64,000 nucleotides of DNA, from positions 54,162,980 to 54,226,979 of the forward strand of contig CM055103.1 of NCBI GenBank assembly GCA_029204225.1, written 5' to 3'. Of the stretch, positions 54,391 through 64,000 are shown one piece after another. A program made the position numbers and the translations under genes. Positions within the stretch are counted from its first letter, which is position 1. Every line of letters begins with the position of its first letter. The notes under the pieces were generated by a model that was given only the letters and a program-made list of their open reading frames with translations, had not been told where the DNA came from and searched no databases. Source of the DNA: Diphasiastrum complanatum. Taxonomy: Eukaryota > Streptophyta > Lycopodiopsida > Lycopodiales > Lycopodiaceae.

Positions 54391-54887
54391 TGTGAAGGAT
54401 TTCAGATCATTATAATCCAATCCACTTGAAAGATCTTTGGTTAGAAAGAGAAATACACTACCAATCTCACCAATATAGAAAAATCAGCATTTACACACAA
54501 ATTGAGATAAAAACACCAATAGAACTTGATCAAACTTGAATGAAATGATTTTGTACTGTTGTTTTCCATACAAAACTAGCAAGATACTATCATTCACATG
54601 TGTGAAACCAAAAATAGCATTTATGAATCATTCTACACATAAAATTGCTTGCAATCACCAATATAGTGCACCAACGGATAGTAGAACCCAAGAAAACCAT
54701 GTATAAGCATGAAATGAGATAGAGAAGAGAGAGGATCACTCTCTCCATGAGTTACATCCATTTATAGTAGGTTCAAACCCTATTTGGCCTTTGAAAAGTC
54801 AATCTCCAAGTCTAAAACAATTTTTGGCCTCTATATGCTAAACATGGAAATATTGACAAAATGATGAAACTACTTGAATCTTTCACA
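54391..54887 (-). repeat. 3' LTR of copia element J (left on the map)
   Basis: 497 bases from TGTGAAGGATTTCAG to GAATCTTTCACA. It aligns, reversed, with the H LTR (for example the ACCAATCTCACCAATATAG region and the AACCATGTATAAGCATGAAATGAG region). The PPT CTCCCTCTTCAAC follows on its inner side. Confidence 0.85.
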
Positions 54888-55960
54888 CTCCCTCTTCAAC
54901 TAGTTTTAGCATAGACTTTGATAGCAGTCCAAGTGAAGTCCTATGCTTCATGAACAAGTCCTTTTCCAATGCTTTGGTGAAGATATCAGCTACACATTTC
55001 CTTGAAGACACATGTTGAAGCTCCACCTCCTTTGCAATGACTTGCTCCCTTACAAAATGATATTGCACCTCAATATGCTTGCTCCTAGCATGAAAGATAG
55101 GATTGGATGTCAACCTTTGGCTGATTGATTGTCACAAAAGATGATTGGGCTCTCTGAAAAATCCAACAAGTGAAGATCCTTGATCATCCTCATGATCCAT
55201 ACCATCTCCTTTGTCATCACCTATGAAAATACAATAAGCACTAATGGATTTCCTATCCATTACATCTCCAACATAGTCCAAATCTGAAAATCCAAAAAGA
55301 TTAGGTGATGATGCCTCATACAATATGCCAAAATCTCAAGGTCCAATGATGTACCTCAAAACATGCTTTCCTAGCTTCCAATGCTCCTCACTAGGATCTT
55401 GCATGAATTGACTCAATCTTCCAATATTGGCTAGATAGATGAGTGAACCAACTAGCTTCCTATAGAGAGTAATGTCCTCAAAGGATCATTCATTACCTCT
55501 TATAGTTAGCTTTACATGAGACTCCATAGGTGTATCAATAGCTTTTGCATCTACCATATGAAATCTTTCTAGAATAGAATTAGCATACTTCTCTTGATAA
55601 ATGAAAGTAGATTGAGAAGATCTAATGACTTCTATTTACAAAATGTAATGCAAATTACCAAAATCATGCATCTCAAACTCCTTCTTAAGAGCATTCTTGA
55701 TATCCTCCACATCTTGATTGTCTCCACCACTCAAGATGATATCATCCACATAAATTAGCAAGATGGTAAGATCATTTCCAGCAAACCTATAATAAAGTGA
55801 ATGATCATACTCACTCATAACAAAGCCTTGAGAGAGTAAAAACGTCTTAATATTAGCATACCAACTCCTTGGTGCTTGCTTAAGGCCATACAAACTCTTT
55901 TGTAGTAAACACACAACATGAATTACAATGGAAATAACCATGGGCATGGCCCCAAACTCG
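54888..55960 (-). pseudogene. Copia element J reverse transcriptase and RNase H (5' part missing)
   Basis: Coding-strand order from 55920: CLLQKSLYGLKQAPRSWY, DHSLYYRFAGND, the active site LIYVDDIILSGG (Y-V-D-D intact), FEMHDFGNLHYIL. After several frame changes LFGFSDLDYVGDVMDRKSIS (RNase H, first Asp) and SNPIFHARSKHIEVQYHFVR, CVADIFTKALEKDL follow. The pol frame ends VEEGV at the PPT as in element K. The 5' half of pol, gag and the other LTR are absent; plus-strand element P abuts at about 55960-56000. Confidence 0.9.
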
Positions 55961-55989
55961 AGATAGGAAGATAATATTTTAATAATCTT

Positions 55990-57421
55990 CACAAAACCTT
56001 GCAAAGGAGGAGGAGGAGGAGGATGAAGTGGATGTATTCTTGATGGCATCTACATCTTCACCAACAAGCAATAGCAATTCAAGAGACAATTGGTGGATCG
56101 ACAGTGGGGCTAGCTCCCACATGTCTTATGAAAAGGACTTTTTCTCAACCTTACACTCTTTCAATGATGCTAAAAAGTCTGTCTTTACTGCAAATGATGA
56201 AGAGTGTAGGATAGATGATCTTGGCACCATCTCTTTGTGTCTAGAATCCTCAAAATGCATGGATCTAGAAAATGTCCTTTATGTACCATCAATCAGCAAG
56301 AATATGCCTAGTGCTGGTCTACTCTTAGAAAGTGGTTTGTATGTCCACTTTAAGCATGGTGTTTGTTTCATCTTGAAGAATAATGTTTGCATTGCAAAGG
56401 GATTTAAGCATGGAAGATTGTTTAAGTTGGAAGCTAGTGTTGCTTTTGAGAGGGTGAGCTTGGCAAAGGAGGAGATCACTCAAGAGGAGATCTTGGCAAA
56501 GTGTGATCTATCTGCAAAAGGAGGAAGATCTTGAGGATCAGTCTCAAAGCATGAGAGTTCCAAGGGAGTCCTGCATGACAATGTCTGAGTCATCAAATTG
56601 CATGCAAATTTTTCCATTCAAGTATGCATCTTGCAAGGGTGGTGAGCATTGGAGAGTCTAATATCGTTGAATTACTTTTTGGAAAGTATTAGGCAATTTC
56701 ATTGGATAACTATTTTTGTAATAGTTTGAATAGAGTCATAATAGATGAAACATCATTTTCTTCAAAAGTCTTTGTGTCCAGATTCTATGTGCATGATCAT
56801 TCCAATGTAAGGACCAAAGATTATCCTATTTCAATGATAGGAATAATGGTAGTGTTTTGCTCTTCAAGTAGAGAGTGTAGAATCTACTTGTTTTCCACCA
56901 AAGAATTTGTCAATAATGGAAATGTGATCTTTCAAGAGTGGAAGATCTGTAAACTTGAAGAAGCCCTTTGGATCAATACCTTATTCAATTCATTTATGTT
57001 TTGGAGTCAAGTCAAGTGGAGGATCAAGCTCAAGACCCAAGGACTCCAAGAAGAACCTTGAGTATCAAGATGGAGCCATCTAGTCTCAATCATACGGATC
57101 AAGCAAGTCAAGTTGTCTTTGGCAACATTATGTATGCACTTAATAGTTTAATTGATGTATCTTCTAGTGCACAAAATGCTTTGGAATCCATGGCTAGGCA
57201 TGATGTATATTTTTTGAAGTGTGCTACATGTATATAGACACATTTGTGGAACATCTTGTAAGGGATCCTTTAAGAGATAGTGAAAGATCCTTCATGGACA
57301 TCATTCCCTATTGGAGTCTCAAAATTTCCTTGTTTGTAGCTGGATGTTTTAGACACTTCTAGAAGCATTCATTCATCTAGCAAGAGAGTTGTAGATAGAT
57401 CAAGCTAAATTTGAGGAGGAG
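55990..57421 (+). pseudogene. Copia element P: protease, compacted integrase remnant and PPT
   Basis: From about 55998 an acidic gag tail (KEEEEEDEVDVFLM) leads to the protease DNWWIDSGASSHMS (D-S-G intact, about 56085-56125). VLYVPSISKNMPSAGLLLES and GFKHGRLFKLEASVAFE (GAG-pre-integrase) complete an uninterrupted stretch ending at 56534. Beyond, GIMVVFCSSSRECRIYLFST, EFVNNGNVIFQEW (about 56840-56945) match the integrase C-terminal edge of element K (KGVFVGYSEVSKAYKV...VISRDVIFHE). Integrase core and RT are deleted. TTGAGGAGGAG (57411-57421) is the PPT. Confidence 0.8.
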
Positions 57422-58332
57422 TGTGAAGAATTGCCAAAAATTGGCAAATCTAGCTTGATCAAAAACCATGAAGAATAGTGTAAATTTTGTACCTAATAGG
57501 GTTCCACACATGTATGGACAAAATGTCACGTGGAAACCCACTTCTAATGTAGGTTAGGTCAAGTCAAGAGAGTTGGTCATGTCTATTTGGTGGCCATCCC
57601 TACTTTATAGGACCTACACCTAAGTTTAAAGTGAATAATTGACCAACTAGCTACCTATCAAGCATAACTCTAGGATCTAGGCTAGGGTTTCATTTTAGGG
57701 AAAGAAGAGTGAGTTAACTTCCTTATTACATGCTGGAAATCCACCTAACTTCAAGAAGGAAGTCTAATTTGTTATGTATTCCAAGCTCCCATCGTGAGAA
57801 GAGAGAATAATTTTGGAGCTCATTGGCAATCTCATGCTAGTTCACTATGTACGTTGAGTTTTTGTGATCCAAATGAAACCAAATCAATTTCTACATGTTT
57901 CTCAGGTTGAAGGCCGTACTACAGCCTGTAGTACACATGTGTGGTCTCAGATTTCAATTTTGATCAATGCTTTTGATTGTTAATGCTTGTTGTTTGTCAA
58001 ATTGCCAGTCTAGATCAACTTTTTGATGACTAGTTTTTTGATAGATTGTTAAGCAAGCATCCGATCACTCTTGTGGATCTTTTGTAGATCTATTTATGGT
58101 CCTAAAGTACAGTACTTTCACAAATGACTCCCATCACAATCGACAGGCCTTGACCTGTGACTGTTTCAACTAACATCGAAGATACCCCTGTCACACAACA
58201 AGGAGAATCATCATCTACTAGATCTTGGCATCCATTCTAGAATCAATTTATGTGATAAACACAAAGCTTAACAAGATCATTCACACGTGAGGATCATTCC
58301 CCACATGTGTGAGCTTGCTGGAATTTTTATCA
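57422..58332 (+). repeat. LTR between element P and a downstream leader
   Basis: 911 bases from TGTGAAGAATTGCC to TTTTTATCA. It is preceded by a PPT, like a 3' LTR, and followed by a PBS, like a 5' LTR. It is related to 43734-44697. Confidence 0.85.
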
Positions 58333-58345
58333 TGGTATCAGAGCC
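58333..58345 (+). other. Primer-binding site after the P LTR
   Basis: TGGTATCAGAGCC matches the initiator tRNA-Met complement exactly and abuts the LTR. Confidence 0.93.
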
Positions 58346-58545
58346 AAATTAAGCTTTGCATGCTATTATCTCTGTTTGTGCAAGAATTTGTAGTCCAAAT
58401 CAAGCAAAAAAGTTGTTTATCACTTTTTTTTACTTTTTCTTGAAAAGTGTTTAGATCAAAGAGGATAGAAACTAGATTTTCAGATCAGAATATTGTACGG
58501 AATTCTGGAATTCCGCACGACTATTGTTCAAAGATCTACACAACA
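58346..58545 (+). other. Retrotransposon leader with a near-perfect palindrome
   Basis: Untranslated leader after the PBS. CGGAATTC-TG-GAATTCCG at 58498-58515 is an 8-bp perfect inverted repeat with a 2-base centre. Adding the flanking GTA/CAC gives an 11-bp stem with one mismatch. The leader is joined to the RT fragment Q near 58545 without a gag start. Confidence 0.75.
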
Positions 58546-59480
58546 TTGACAAGAACTTGATCGTTTCAACCCTCAAGAATCCAGATGGTTCAACAACCAG
58601 ATGGAAATCTCGACTAGTCGTCAAAGGTTATGAACAAACCTATGGGATTGATTACACTGAGACATATAGTCCAGTTGTAATACTTCAGTCAATTTGATTT
58701 TTATTTGCCTTCGTAGTTGTCGAAGATCTGGAAGTACACCAGATTGATGTTCAAATAGCGTTTTTGAACAAATAGATACAAGAAGACATCTACATTTATC
58801 AACCTGAAGGTTACGTCCTTCAAGGCCAAGAACACAAAGTATGTAAGCTGCAGAAAGCTCTCTACGGGCTAAAGCAATGAAGAGACTCAAGTTATGTCAT
58901 AATATCCCTATACGTTGATGACTCACTGATCATCATCAATTCAAACCAGCTGCTTCATGAGATGAATATACTTTTGTCGAAGGAATTCGAAATGCTTGAT
59001 TTAGACCATGTGCACTACCTTCTGGGAATCGAGATAACTAGAGACAGAGCGAAGAGAAGTATCATGTTGAGTCGAGAAAAATATCTAACTAGTGTACTCT
59101 ACATGTAGGGCATGGAAAACTGCAAGTCAATAGAATTGCCTATGGACCCAGGATTCAAACTGTCAAAGGATATGTGTCCGGTCAGCACATTGTCACAGTT
59201 TATGTCAAATCCCGGCCTACCTCACTGAAAGACTCTACTCTGAGTACTAAGATACATTCAAGCCACTAAGCACTATGCTTTGTGTTATAATGAAAATATA
59301 AAAGATGCTTTGACATTACTTACTTATTTTGACTCTGATTGGGCTAGTAATGTGGACACAAGAAAATCCACTTCGAGCTATCTTTGCTTTTTAGTAGGAG
59401 GACCCATTTCATAGAATAGTCGAACGTAGAAATGCATTTTTTTGTCCTCCAGCTTTAAGTGTTCTAGTTGCCCAACAAGA
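58546..59480 (+). pseudogene. Copia fragment Q: reverse transcriptase and RNase H
   Basis: SRLVVKGYEQTYGIDYTETY (about 58608-58668), DLEVHQIDVQIAFLN (58726-58770), EDIYIYQPEGYVLQGQEHKV, CKLQKALYGLKQ (to 58879), the active site ISLYVDDSLIII (58903-58938), LDHVHYLLGIEITRD (about 58999-59045), LPMDPGFKLSKDM, and RNase H FDSDWASNVDTRKSTSSYLC (59330-59390). Stops occur at 58695, 58776, 58878 and later, and about 60 bases after YGLKQ are missing. It resembles elements A and F rather than P. A short (GT)n lies near 59547-59561. Confidence 0.88.
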
Positions 59481-59785
59481 TCTTAAAAATTAATTCATAC
59501 TCACAAAAATGAGGGTACAGTCCACCGAAGAGATTAGAAGTGCTTTGTGTGTGTGTGTGTTATCACTAGAAATCAGATTCAATATGAAATTTAGTTATGA
59601 AATAGATTGAAAAAGTAGTGTAATAGTGCAAGCTCCTCAGGTGTCAAAGAAAGCCATTGTCTGATCAGAAATTGAGAGTCATCCGTGTTCTGATCAGAGT
59701 GAGTAAACAAGCACAATCAAACAACAATAAAGTGCATTCAATCATGACAAACATTCATCTACGTTATACACAGACAAAAAAACAT
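59481..59785. other. Junction between fragments Q and L
   Basis: About 300 bases without assigned content, including the short GT run. The small frame at 59657-59878 is not supported. Confidence 0.4.
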
Positions 59786-60709
59786 GGACTTGCTGTCATC
59801 TTTGTAGCTCCCCCAGTTTGCATCACTATAGTGATGCAACTCGAATCCTTTCTCTTTGTTTCTAGCTGTGTAGGTTAATCCCATATTCTGGGTACCCTTT
59901 AGATACTGTAGGATTTGTTTGGCCATTTGCCAATGTGCTAGACTAGGATTGGAACAAAATTGGCTCAATTCGTAAATAGAGAAGGCCAGATCCGGTCTGG
60001 TATAGATTGTCAAGTACATCAGACTCCCGATTAAGCTCTCGTAGGGTATACCTACCATCTTATGTTCTTCCTTGTTTCGTGAGCTTGGCTCCAACTATCA
60101 TTGGTGTGGCTTTCTCTTTGCAGTCCATCATGTGGTACTGCTTCAGCACTTTTCTGGCGTATTCTGACTGACTCAATTGCATTTAGCCATTTGTTAGATC
60201 TCTTATGATCTCCAGCCCTGGAGATTTTGTTGCTTCTCCAAGATCTGTGATTTCATAGCTTTAAGAAATCTGACTCTTCGTGTCTTTGATTAGCATCAAA
60301 GAATTTCGTATTATCAGCAAATCATCCACAAAAATGGTCAATATCACAAAATCCTTTCCTACTCTTTTGATGTAGACATTATAGTCTAGTTGAGTAGGAT
60401 CGAAGTCTAGAGACTTCAGAAGACCATCAAGCTTTTTGTACCAGGCTCGTGATGCCTATTTTAGACCATAGATGCATCTCTGCAATCGATAGACACATTG
60501 TGTGTTGTCGGGGTCTTCATAGCCTTCAGGTTGCTTCATGAATATTTTCTCCTCTAGATCTCCATGGAGAAAGGCTGTTTTCACGTCAATCTGGTGAATT
60601 TCCAGATTGTATTGTGTGGCGTATGCAAAGAGTAGCCTTATGCTTGTCATCTTGACCATGGGCGAATATGTGTCAAAATAATCAACACCATATCTCTGCA
60701 TGTAGCCCT
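59786..60709 (-). pseudogene. Copia fragment L: reverse transcriptase to RNase H start, interrupted by element K
   Basis: Close relative of element C. Coding strand: RYGVDYFDTYSPMVKMTSIR, IHQIDVKTAFLHGDLEEKIF, CVYRLQRCIYGLK, the F-V-D-D active site (about 60335), SLIGSLMYLTIYTRPDLAFS and HYSDANWGSYKDDSKSM. Several TAA/TAG stops. Its 5' end is cut at 60709 by the LTR of element K (last host pentamer GCCCT), in the middle of the KGYMQRYGVD region. Confidence 0.9.
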
Positions 60710-61364
60710 TGTGAAAAATACAGATCCTAAGTGGATCTAAACTCCAAGATCATTGGCTTGAATGCTTGCACTCCAAACTACATAAGCTAGGAATTGGCAA
60801 CACATTCTATGCTACCTAGAATGCAAAGAACTTGATCAAAAAGCATTTATCACAAATGGAAACTTCCATAAACATCAAGTGCGGCCCAAAATAGCATTAT
60901 ACAGTCCATAATACATCAGCCTATCACTTTTGGAAAGCACCTAAGATCATACACAATAGCTTGAAGACAATACACACAACAATGCTCTCAATGGAGGAAG
61001 AAACAATGACAATGATCTATTGATCTCAATGAAGCATACAAAAGGTTTCTCCAACCTGTTCTCCACGACTTCCCTACTATTTATGGATGAGGAATATGAC
61101 TCTCTCTCCTCTCTCTAGAAGGTACTTGACCCTAGATATTCCCTATATAGGAAAAATAGCTAAAAATGGCTTATATGACCAAAATACATCAAAATGGTCT
61201 CATTTTGAAGGGTATGAAGTTTGACACTTCATCATACTGAAAAAATATAGTAAATAAAAACATTGTGGCCTGGTTCACACGTGTGAAACTCCAGAACCAA
61301 AACTATTTACAATTTTAGCCAATTTAGGCCTCAAACTAGCTAGGAAATGTTGACAATTTTCACA
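60710..61364 (-). repeat. 3' LTR of copia element K
   Basis: 655 bases, from TGTGAAAAATACAG to TTGACAATTTTCACA, with an 8-bp terminal inverted repeat TGTGAAAA/TTTTCACA. The second LTR is beyond the window. The PPT lies within the last pol codons (GTTGAAGAGGGAG on the minus strand). Confidence 0.9.
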
Positions 61365-63981
61365 CTCCCTCTTCAACATTGGATGCTAGTTTCAACATAG
61401 TCTTTGAGCACATTCCAAGATTAGATCTATGCATTAAATATAGGTCCTTTCCCAATGGTTTGGTGAAGATATCAGCCACACACTCCTTTGAAGAGACATG
61501 TTGAAGCTCCACCTCTTTGGCAATGACTTGATCTCTCACAAAATGGTGAGCAATCTCAATGTGCTTGCTCCTTGCATGAAAAACAGGATTGCTTGCCAAG
61601 CTTTGGGCTGAAAGGTTATCACAAAGTATGATTGGAGTCTTCTCTGGTTCCAGCAAGTGAAGATCCAATAACATCCTCTTGATCCAAAGAATCTCCTTGG
61701 TGCATGTTGTTAATGCCTTGTACTCGGCTTCGGTGGAAGATAGAGAGATAGTTGGTTGCTTCTTTGATAGCCATGAGACCACTCCATCTCCAAGATAGAT
61801 TGCAAAGGCACTTGTTGACTTCCTATCCATTTGATCACCTGCAAAATCTGAATCTGAAAATCCACAAAGGTTAGGTGTAGTACCTCCATACAAGATGCCA
61901 AAATCTCTAGATCCCGAGATGTATCTAAGTACTCTCTTTCCTAGCTTCCAATGAGCCTCACTAGGATCTTGCATAAATTGACTTAGTTTACCAACCACAA
62001 AGCTTAGATCAGGTCTTGTGATGGTTAACCATATAAGAGATCCTATTAGCTTTCTATAGAGAGTAATGTCCTTGAAGGATCTTTCATTACTTCTTGTAGT
62101 TAGCTTTACATTTGATTCCATAGGAGTAGAAACAACTTTACAATCTTCCATATGAAACCTTTTTAGAATAGAGTTAACATACTTTTCTTGACATATGAAT
62201 GTAGATTCAGAAGTTCTAATAATCTCTATTCCTAAGATATAATGAAGTTTACCAAGATCTTGAATTTCAAACTCTCTTTTGAGTGCCATCTTGATTTCAT
62301 CTATATCTAGATTGTTACCACCACTTAAGATAATGTCATCAACATAGATCAAAAGTAAAGTGATATCATTTTCATTCAATCTAAAGTAGAGAGAATGATC
62401 ATACTCACTCATAACAAAGTTTTGAGAAAGTAAGAAGGAATTGAGCTTAGCATACCAACTCCTTGGTGCTTGCTTTAGCCCATACAAACTCTTTTGGAGA
62501 TAGCACACATGATTAGGCTCATCATGTGAAACATAGCCCTCGGGTTGCTCCATGTAAATATCTTCTTCAAGATCACCATTCAAGAAGGCATTAGTAACAT
62601 CCATTTGCCACATATCCCAATCATAAAGAGTTGCAAGAGAGATTAGGATTCGAATAGTTACCATCTTTGCCACGGGTGCAAAGGTCTCATCATAGTCAAT
62701 ACCATATTCTTGAGCATACCCCTTTGCCACCAACCTTGCCTTGTACTTGTTGATTGATCCATCTTGATTTGTCTTGATCTTGAAGATCCACTTACAACCA
62801 ATTGCCTTCTTGTCCTTTGGAAGCTTTACCAACCTCCATGTGTTGCTTTTGATGAGTGCTTGATGCTCATGATCCATGGCTTGGATCCATTCCTTCTTTT
62901 GAATTGCTTCACCTACACAAGTTGGTTCATCAAAAGAGGTAAGAAAAGCAAAGTTAGAGTTGTCCACCACTTGCTTTCCTTTTTCATCATAGGTTAGCCT
63001 TGATGGCTTAGCCCTTTGCCTTTGAGTCTTCCTTGAAGTTTGCTTTGGAGTGGCATCTCCATCTTCATCCAAGACATCTTGCACATCATGATGATTAGTA
63101 GGCACATCAACATCAACATCAACAACATTGGAAACATTCTCTTCATGAAAGATGACATCCCTACTTATGACAACTTTCTTTGTAGAAGGAATGTACACTT
63201 TGTAAGCCTTGCTTACTTCACTATAGCCAACAAACACACCCTTCTTTGATGAAGGATCTTCTTTAGTTCTATCATCAAGTGTGATATTGACAAAACATGT
63301 ACATCCAAAGATCCTACAATGCTTGACACTCGGCCTTCTACCATAAAGAACCTCATGAGGAGTTTTACCATCCAAGGAAGCACTTGTCCATCTATTACAT
63401 AGATAGTTAGCACATGCTAAAGCTTCCCCCCAAAAAGACTTAGCAAGATTAGCATGTAGTCTCATTGCCTTGGCACATTCACAAAGGGTTCTATTCTTCC
63501 TCTCGGCCACTCCATTCTGTTGTGGAGTCCTAGGACTAGACATCTCCCTCTTAATCCCATGTGCTATACAAAAGTCTTTGAACCTATTTGAGGTGTATTC
63601 CCCTCCATTATCAGATCTTAAGCATTTGATCTTTGTATTGAATTGGTTTTCCATTTCATTCTTGAACTTGACAAATGCAGCAAACACTTCATCCTTACTT
63701 TTAAGAAGATAGATCCAAGTATACCTACTAAAGTCATCAATGAAAGTTGCATACATCTTTGCCCCACCATTGCTAGTTGTACTAGAAGAATGAATATCAG
63801 AATGCACAAGTTGAAAAGCTTCTTTAGATCTAGAAGTAGATCTAGAATAAGCAAGTCTATGAGATTTGGACAAGGCACAATGTTCACAAACACTATTGTT
63901 TGCAACAAGACTTTTAGGGAGACCAAGAACAAGCTCTTTCTTTGCCATTACCTCCAAAGATTTGAAGTTGGGATGGCCCAA
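61360..63981 (-). CDS. Copia element K pol: integrase, reverse transcriptase, RNase H (873 codons, 5' end outside window)
   Basis: It is uninterrupted through the window edge. Domains by residue of the visible part: integrase zinc finger end (H3, CEHC 32-35), integrase core with D62 (HSDIH), D124 (RSDNGGEY) and E160 (NGVAERKN). A linker rich in Asp/Val/Thr (283-330) follows. RT spans about 376-620 with VTNAFLNGDL (462-471) and the Y-V-D-D site at 546-549. RNase H spans about 700-845 with D710, E751, D788 and D837, all four catalytic acids present. The frame ends VEEGV and its TGA lies three to five bases inside the 3' LTR. No gag or protease is visible because the window ends. Intactness and the clean LTR indicate a young insertion into fragment L, possibly still active. 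Confidence 0.95.
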   Translation of the reverse strand: MGHPNFKSLEVMAKKELVLGLPKSLVANNSVCEHCALSKSHRLAYSRSTSRSKEAFQLVHSDIHSSSTTSNGGAKMYATFIDDFSRYTWIYLLKSKDEVFAAFVKFKNEMENQFNTKIKCLRSDNGGEYTSNRFKDFCIAHGIKREMSSPRTPQQNGVAERKNRTLCECAKAMRLHANLAKSFWGEALACANYLCNRWTSASLDGKTPHEVLYGRRPSVKHCRIFGCTCFVNITLDDRTKEDPSSKKGVFVGYSEVSKAYKVYIPSTKKVVISRDVIFHEENVSNVVDVDVDVPTNHHDVQDVLDEDGDATPKQTSRKTQRQRAKPSRLTYDEKGKQVVDNSNFAFLTSFDEPTCVGEAIQKKEWIQAMDHEHQALIKSNTWRLVKLPKDKKAIGCKWIFKIKTNQDGSINKYKARLVAKGYAQEYGIDYDETFAPVAKMVTIRILISLATLYDWDMWQMDVTNAFLNGDLEEDIYMEQPEGYVSHDEPNHVCYLQKSLYGLKQAPRSWYAKLNSFLLSQNFVMSEYDHSLYFRLNENDITLLLIYVDDIILSGGNNLDIDEIKMALKREFEIQDLGKLHYILGIEIIRTSESTFICQEKYVNSILKRFHMEDCKVVSTPMESNVKLTTRSNERSFKDITLYRKLIGSLIWLTITRPDLSFVVGKLSQFMQDPSEAHWKLGKRVLRYISGSRDFGILYGGTTPNLCGFSDSDFAGDQMDRKSTSAFAIYLGDGVVSWLSKKQPTISLSSTEAEYKALTTCTKEILWIKRMLLDLHLLEPEKTPIILCDNLSAQSLASNPVFHARSKHIEIAHHFVRDQVIAKEVELQHVSSKECVADIFTKPLGKDLYLMHRSNLGMCSKTMLKLASNVEEGV

Positions 63982-64000
63982 CCTCTTGTGCCAAACTTCT
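63982..64000 (-). pseudogene. Window edge inside element K
   Basis: Nineteen bases that continue the integrase zinc-finger frame (AEVWH, i.e. KLWHKRLGHP-like start). No stop is seen here, so the K pol frame runs off the window. Confidence 0.6.

Noticed and set aside
54238-54420. Lys-rich 60-codon minus-strand frame
   Set aside because: Low complexity, overlaps the start of the element J LTR, and has no conserved motif.

Overview
This is plant nuclear DNA: one intact single-copy-type gene in a mass of nested LTR retrotransposons. The plant assignment rests on three things. Ty1/copia and Ty3/gypsy polyproteins of plant type fill the window. Their primer-binding sites match plant initiator tRNA-Met (TGGTATCAGAGC). 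The one host gene encodes a plastid-type arogenate/prephenate dehydratase with a long N-terminal extension. The density of old nested elements suggests a large, repeat-rich vascular plant genome, but I cannot name the lineage.

Layout. 1-14.3 kb: a decayed gypsy element (M; pol at 1-1897 and 11.4-12.1 kb, extra 3' ORF at 12.4-13.9 kb) is interrupted by a related gypsy element (N; gag, RT and its own extra ORF, 2.1-5.2 kb). N's 3' flank is interrupted by copia element A (6123-11067, TSD TAAAC). 14.7-18.2 kb: fragments of another gypsy RT/RNase H and of a copia pol. 18.98-23.75 kb: element D, a minus-strand LTR element with perfect TSD CAGGG that carries only gag and protease, set in unassigned DNA (18.2-25.5 kb). 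25.55-31.68 kb: the 3' end of copia element B, split by nearly complete minus-strand copia element C (25811-31288).

32.5-35 kb is the gene island: a tiny tRNA-derived retroposon with a 13-bp target duplication (32543-32655), then the intronless dehydratase gene on the minus strand (33165-34532). 35-40 kb holds a 189-bp tandem duplication, a coiled-coil relic and otherwise unassigned DNA.

40.2-46.4 kb: copia relics S, H and R. H and R have lost their integrase cores and much of RT, yet keep long open frames. 46.5-48.1 kb: a CpG-rich cluster of TCCGACG-like motifs, then three long GA microsatellites. 48.4-53 kb: copia fragment O, a 237-bp inverted repeat around a copia gag-protease fragment, and an unrecognised gene-like region. 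54.4-60.7 kb: copia fragments J (minus), P (plus, sharing an LTR with a downstream leader), Q (plus) and L (minus). L is interrupted at 60710 by K, the youngest-looking copia element, whose 873-codon pol frame runs off the right edge.

The elements do not act as a pathway. The window records at least five nested insertions (N in M, A in N's flank, C in B, H in S, K in L) plus D in anonymous DNA. Only the dehydratase (phenylalanine biosynthesis) and K's visible pol frame look functional.
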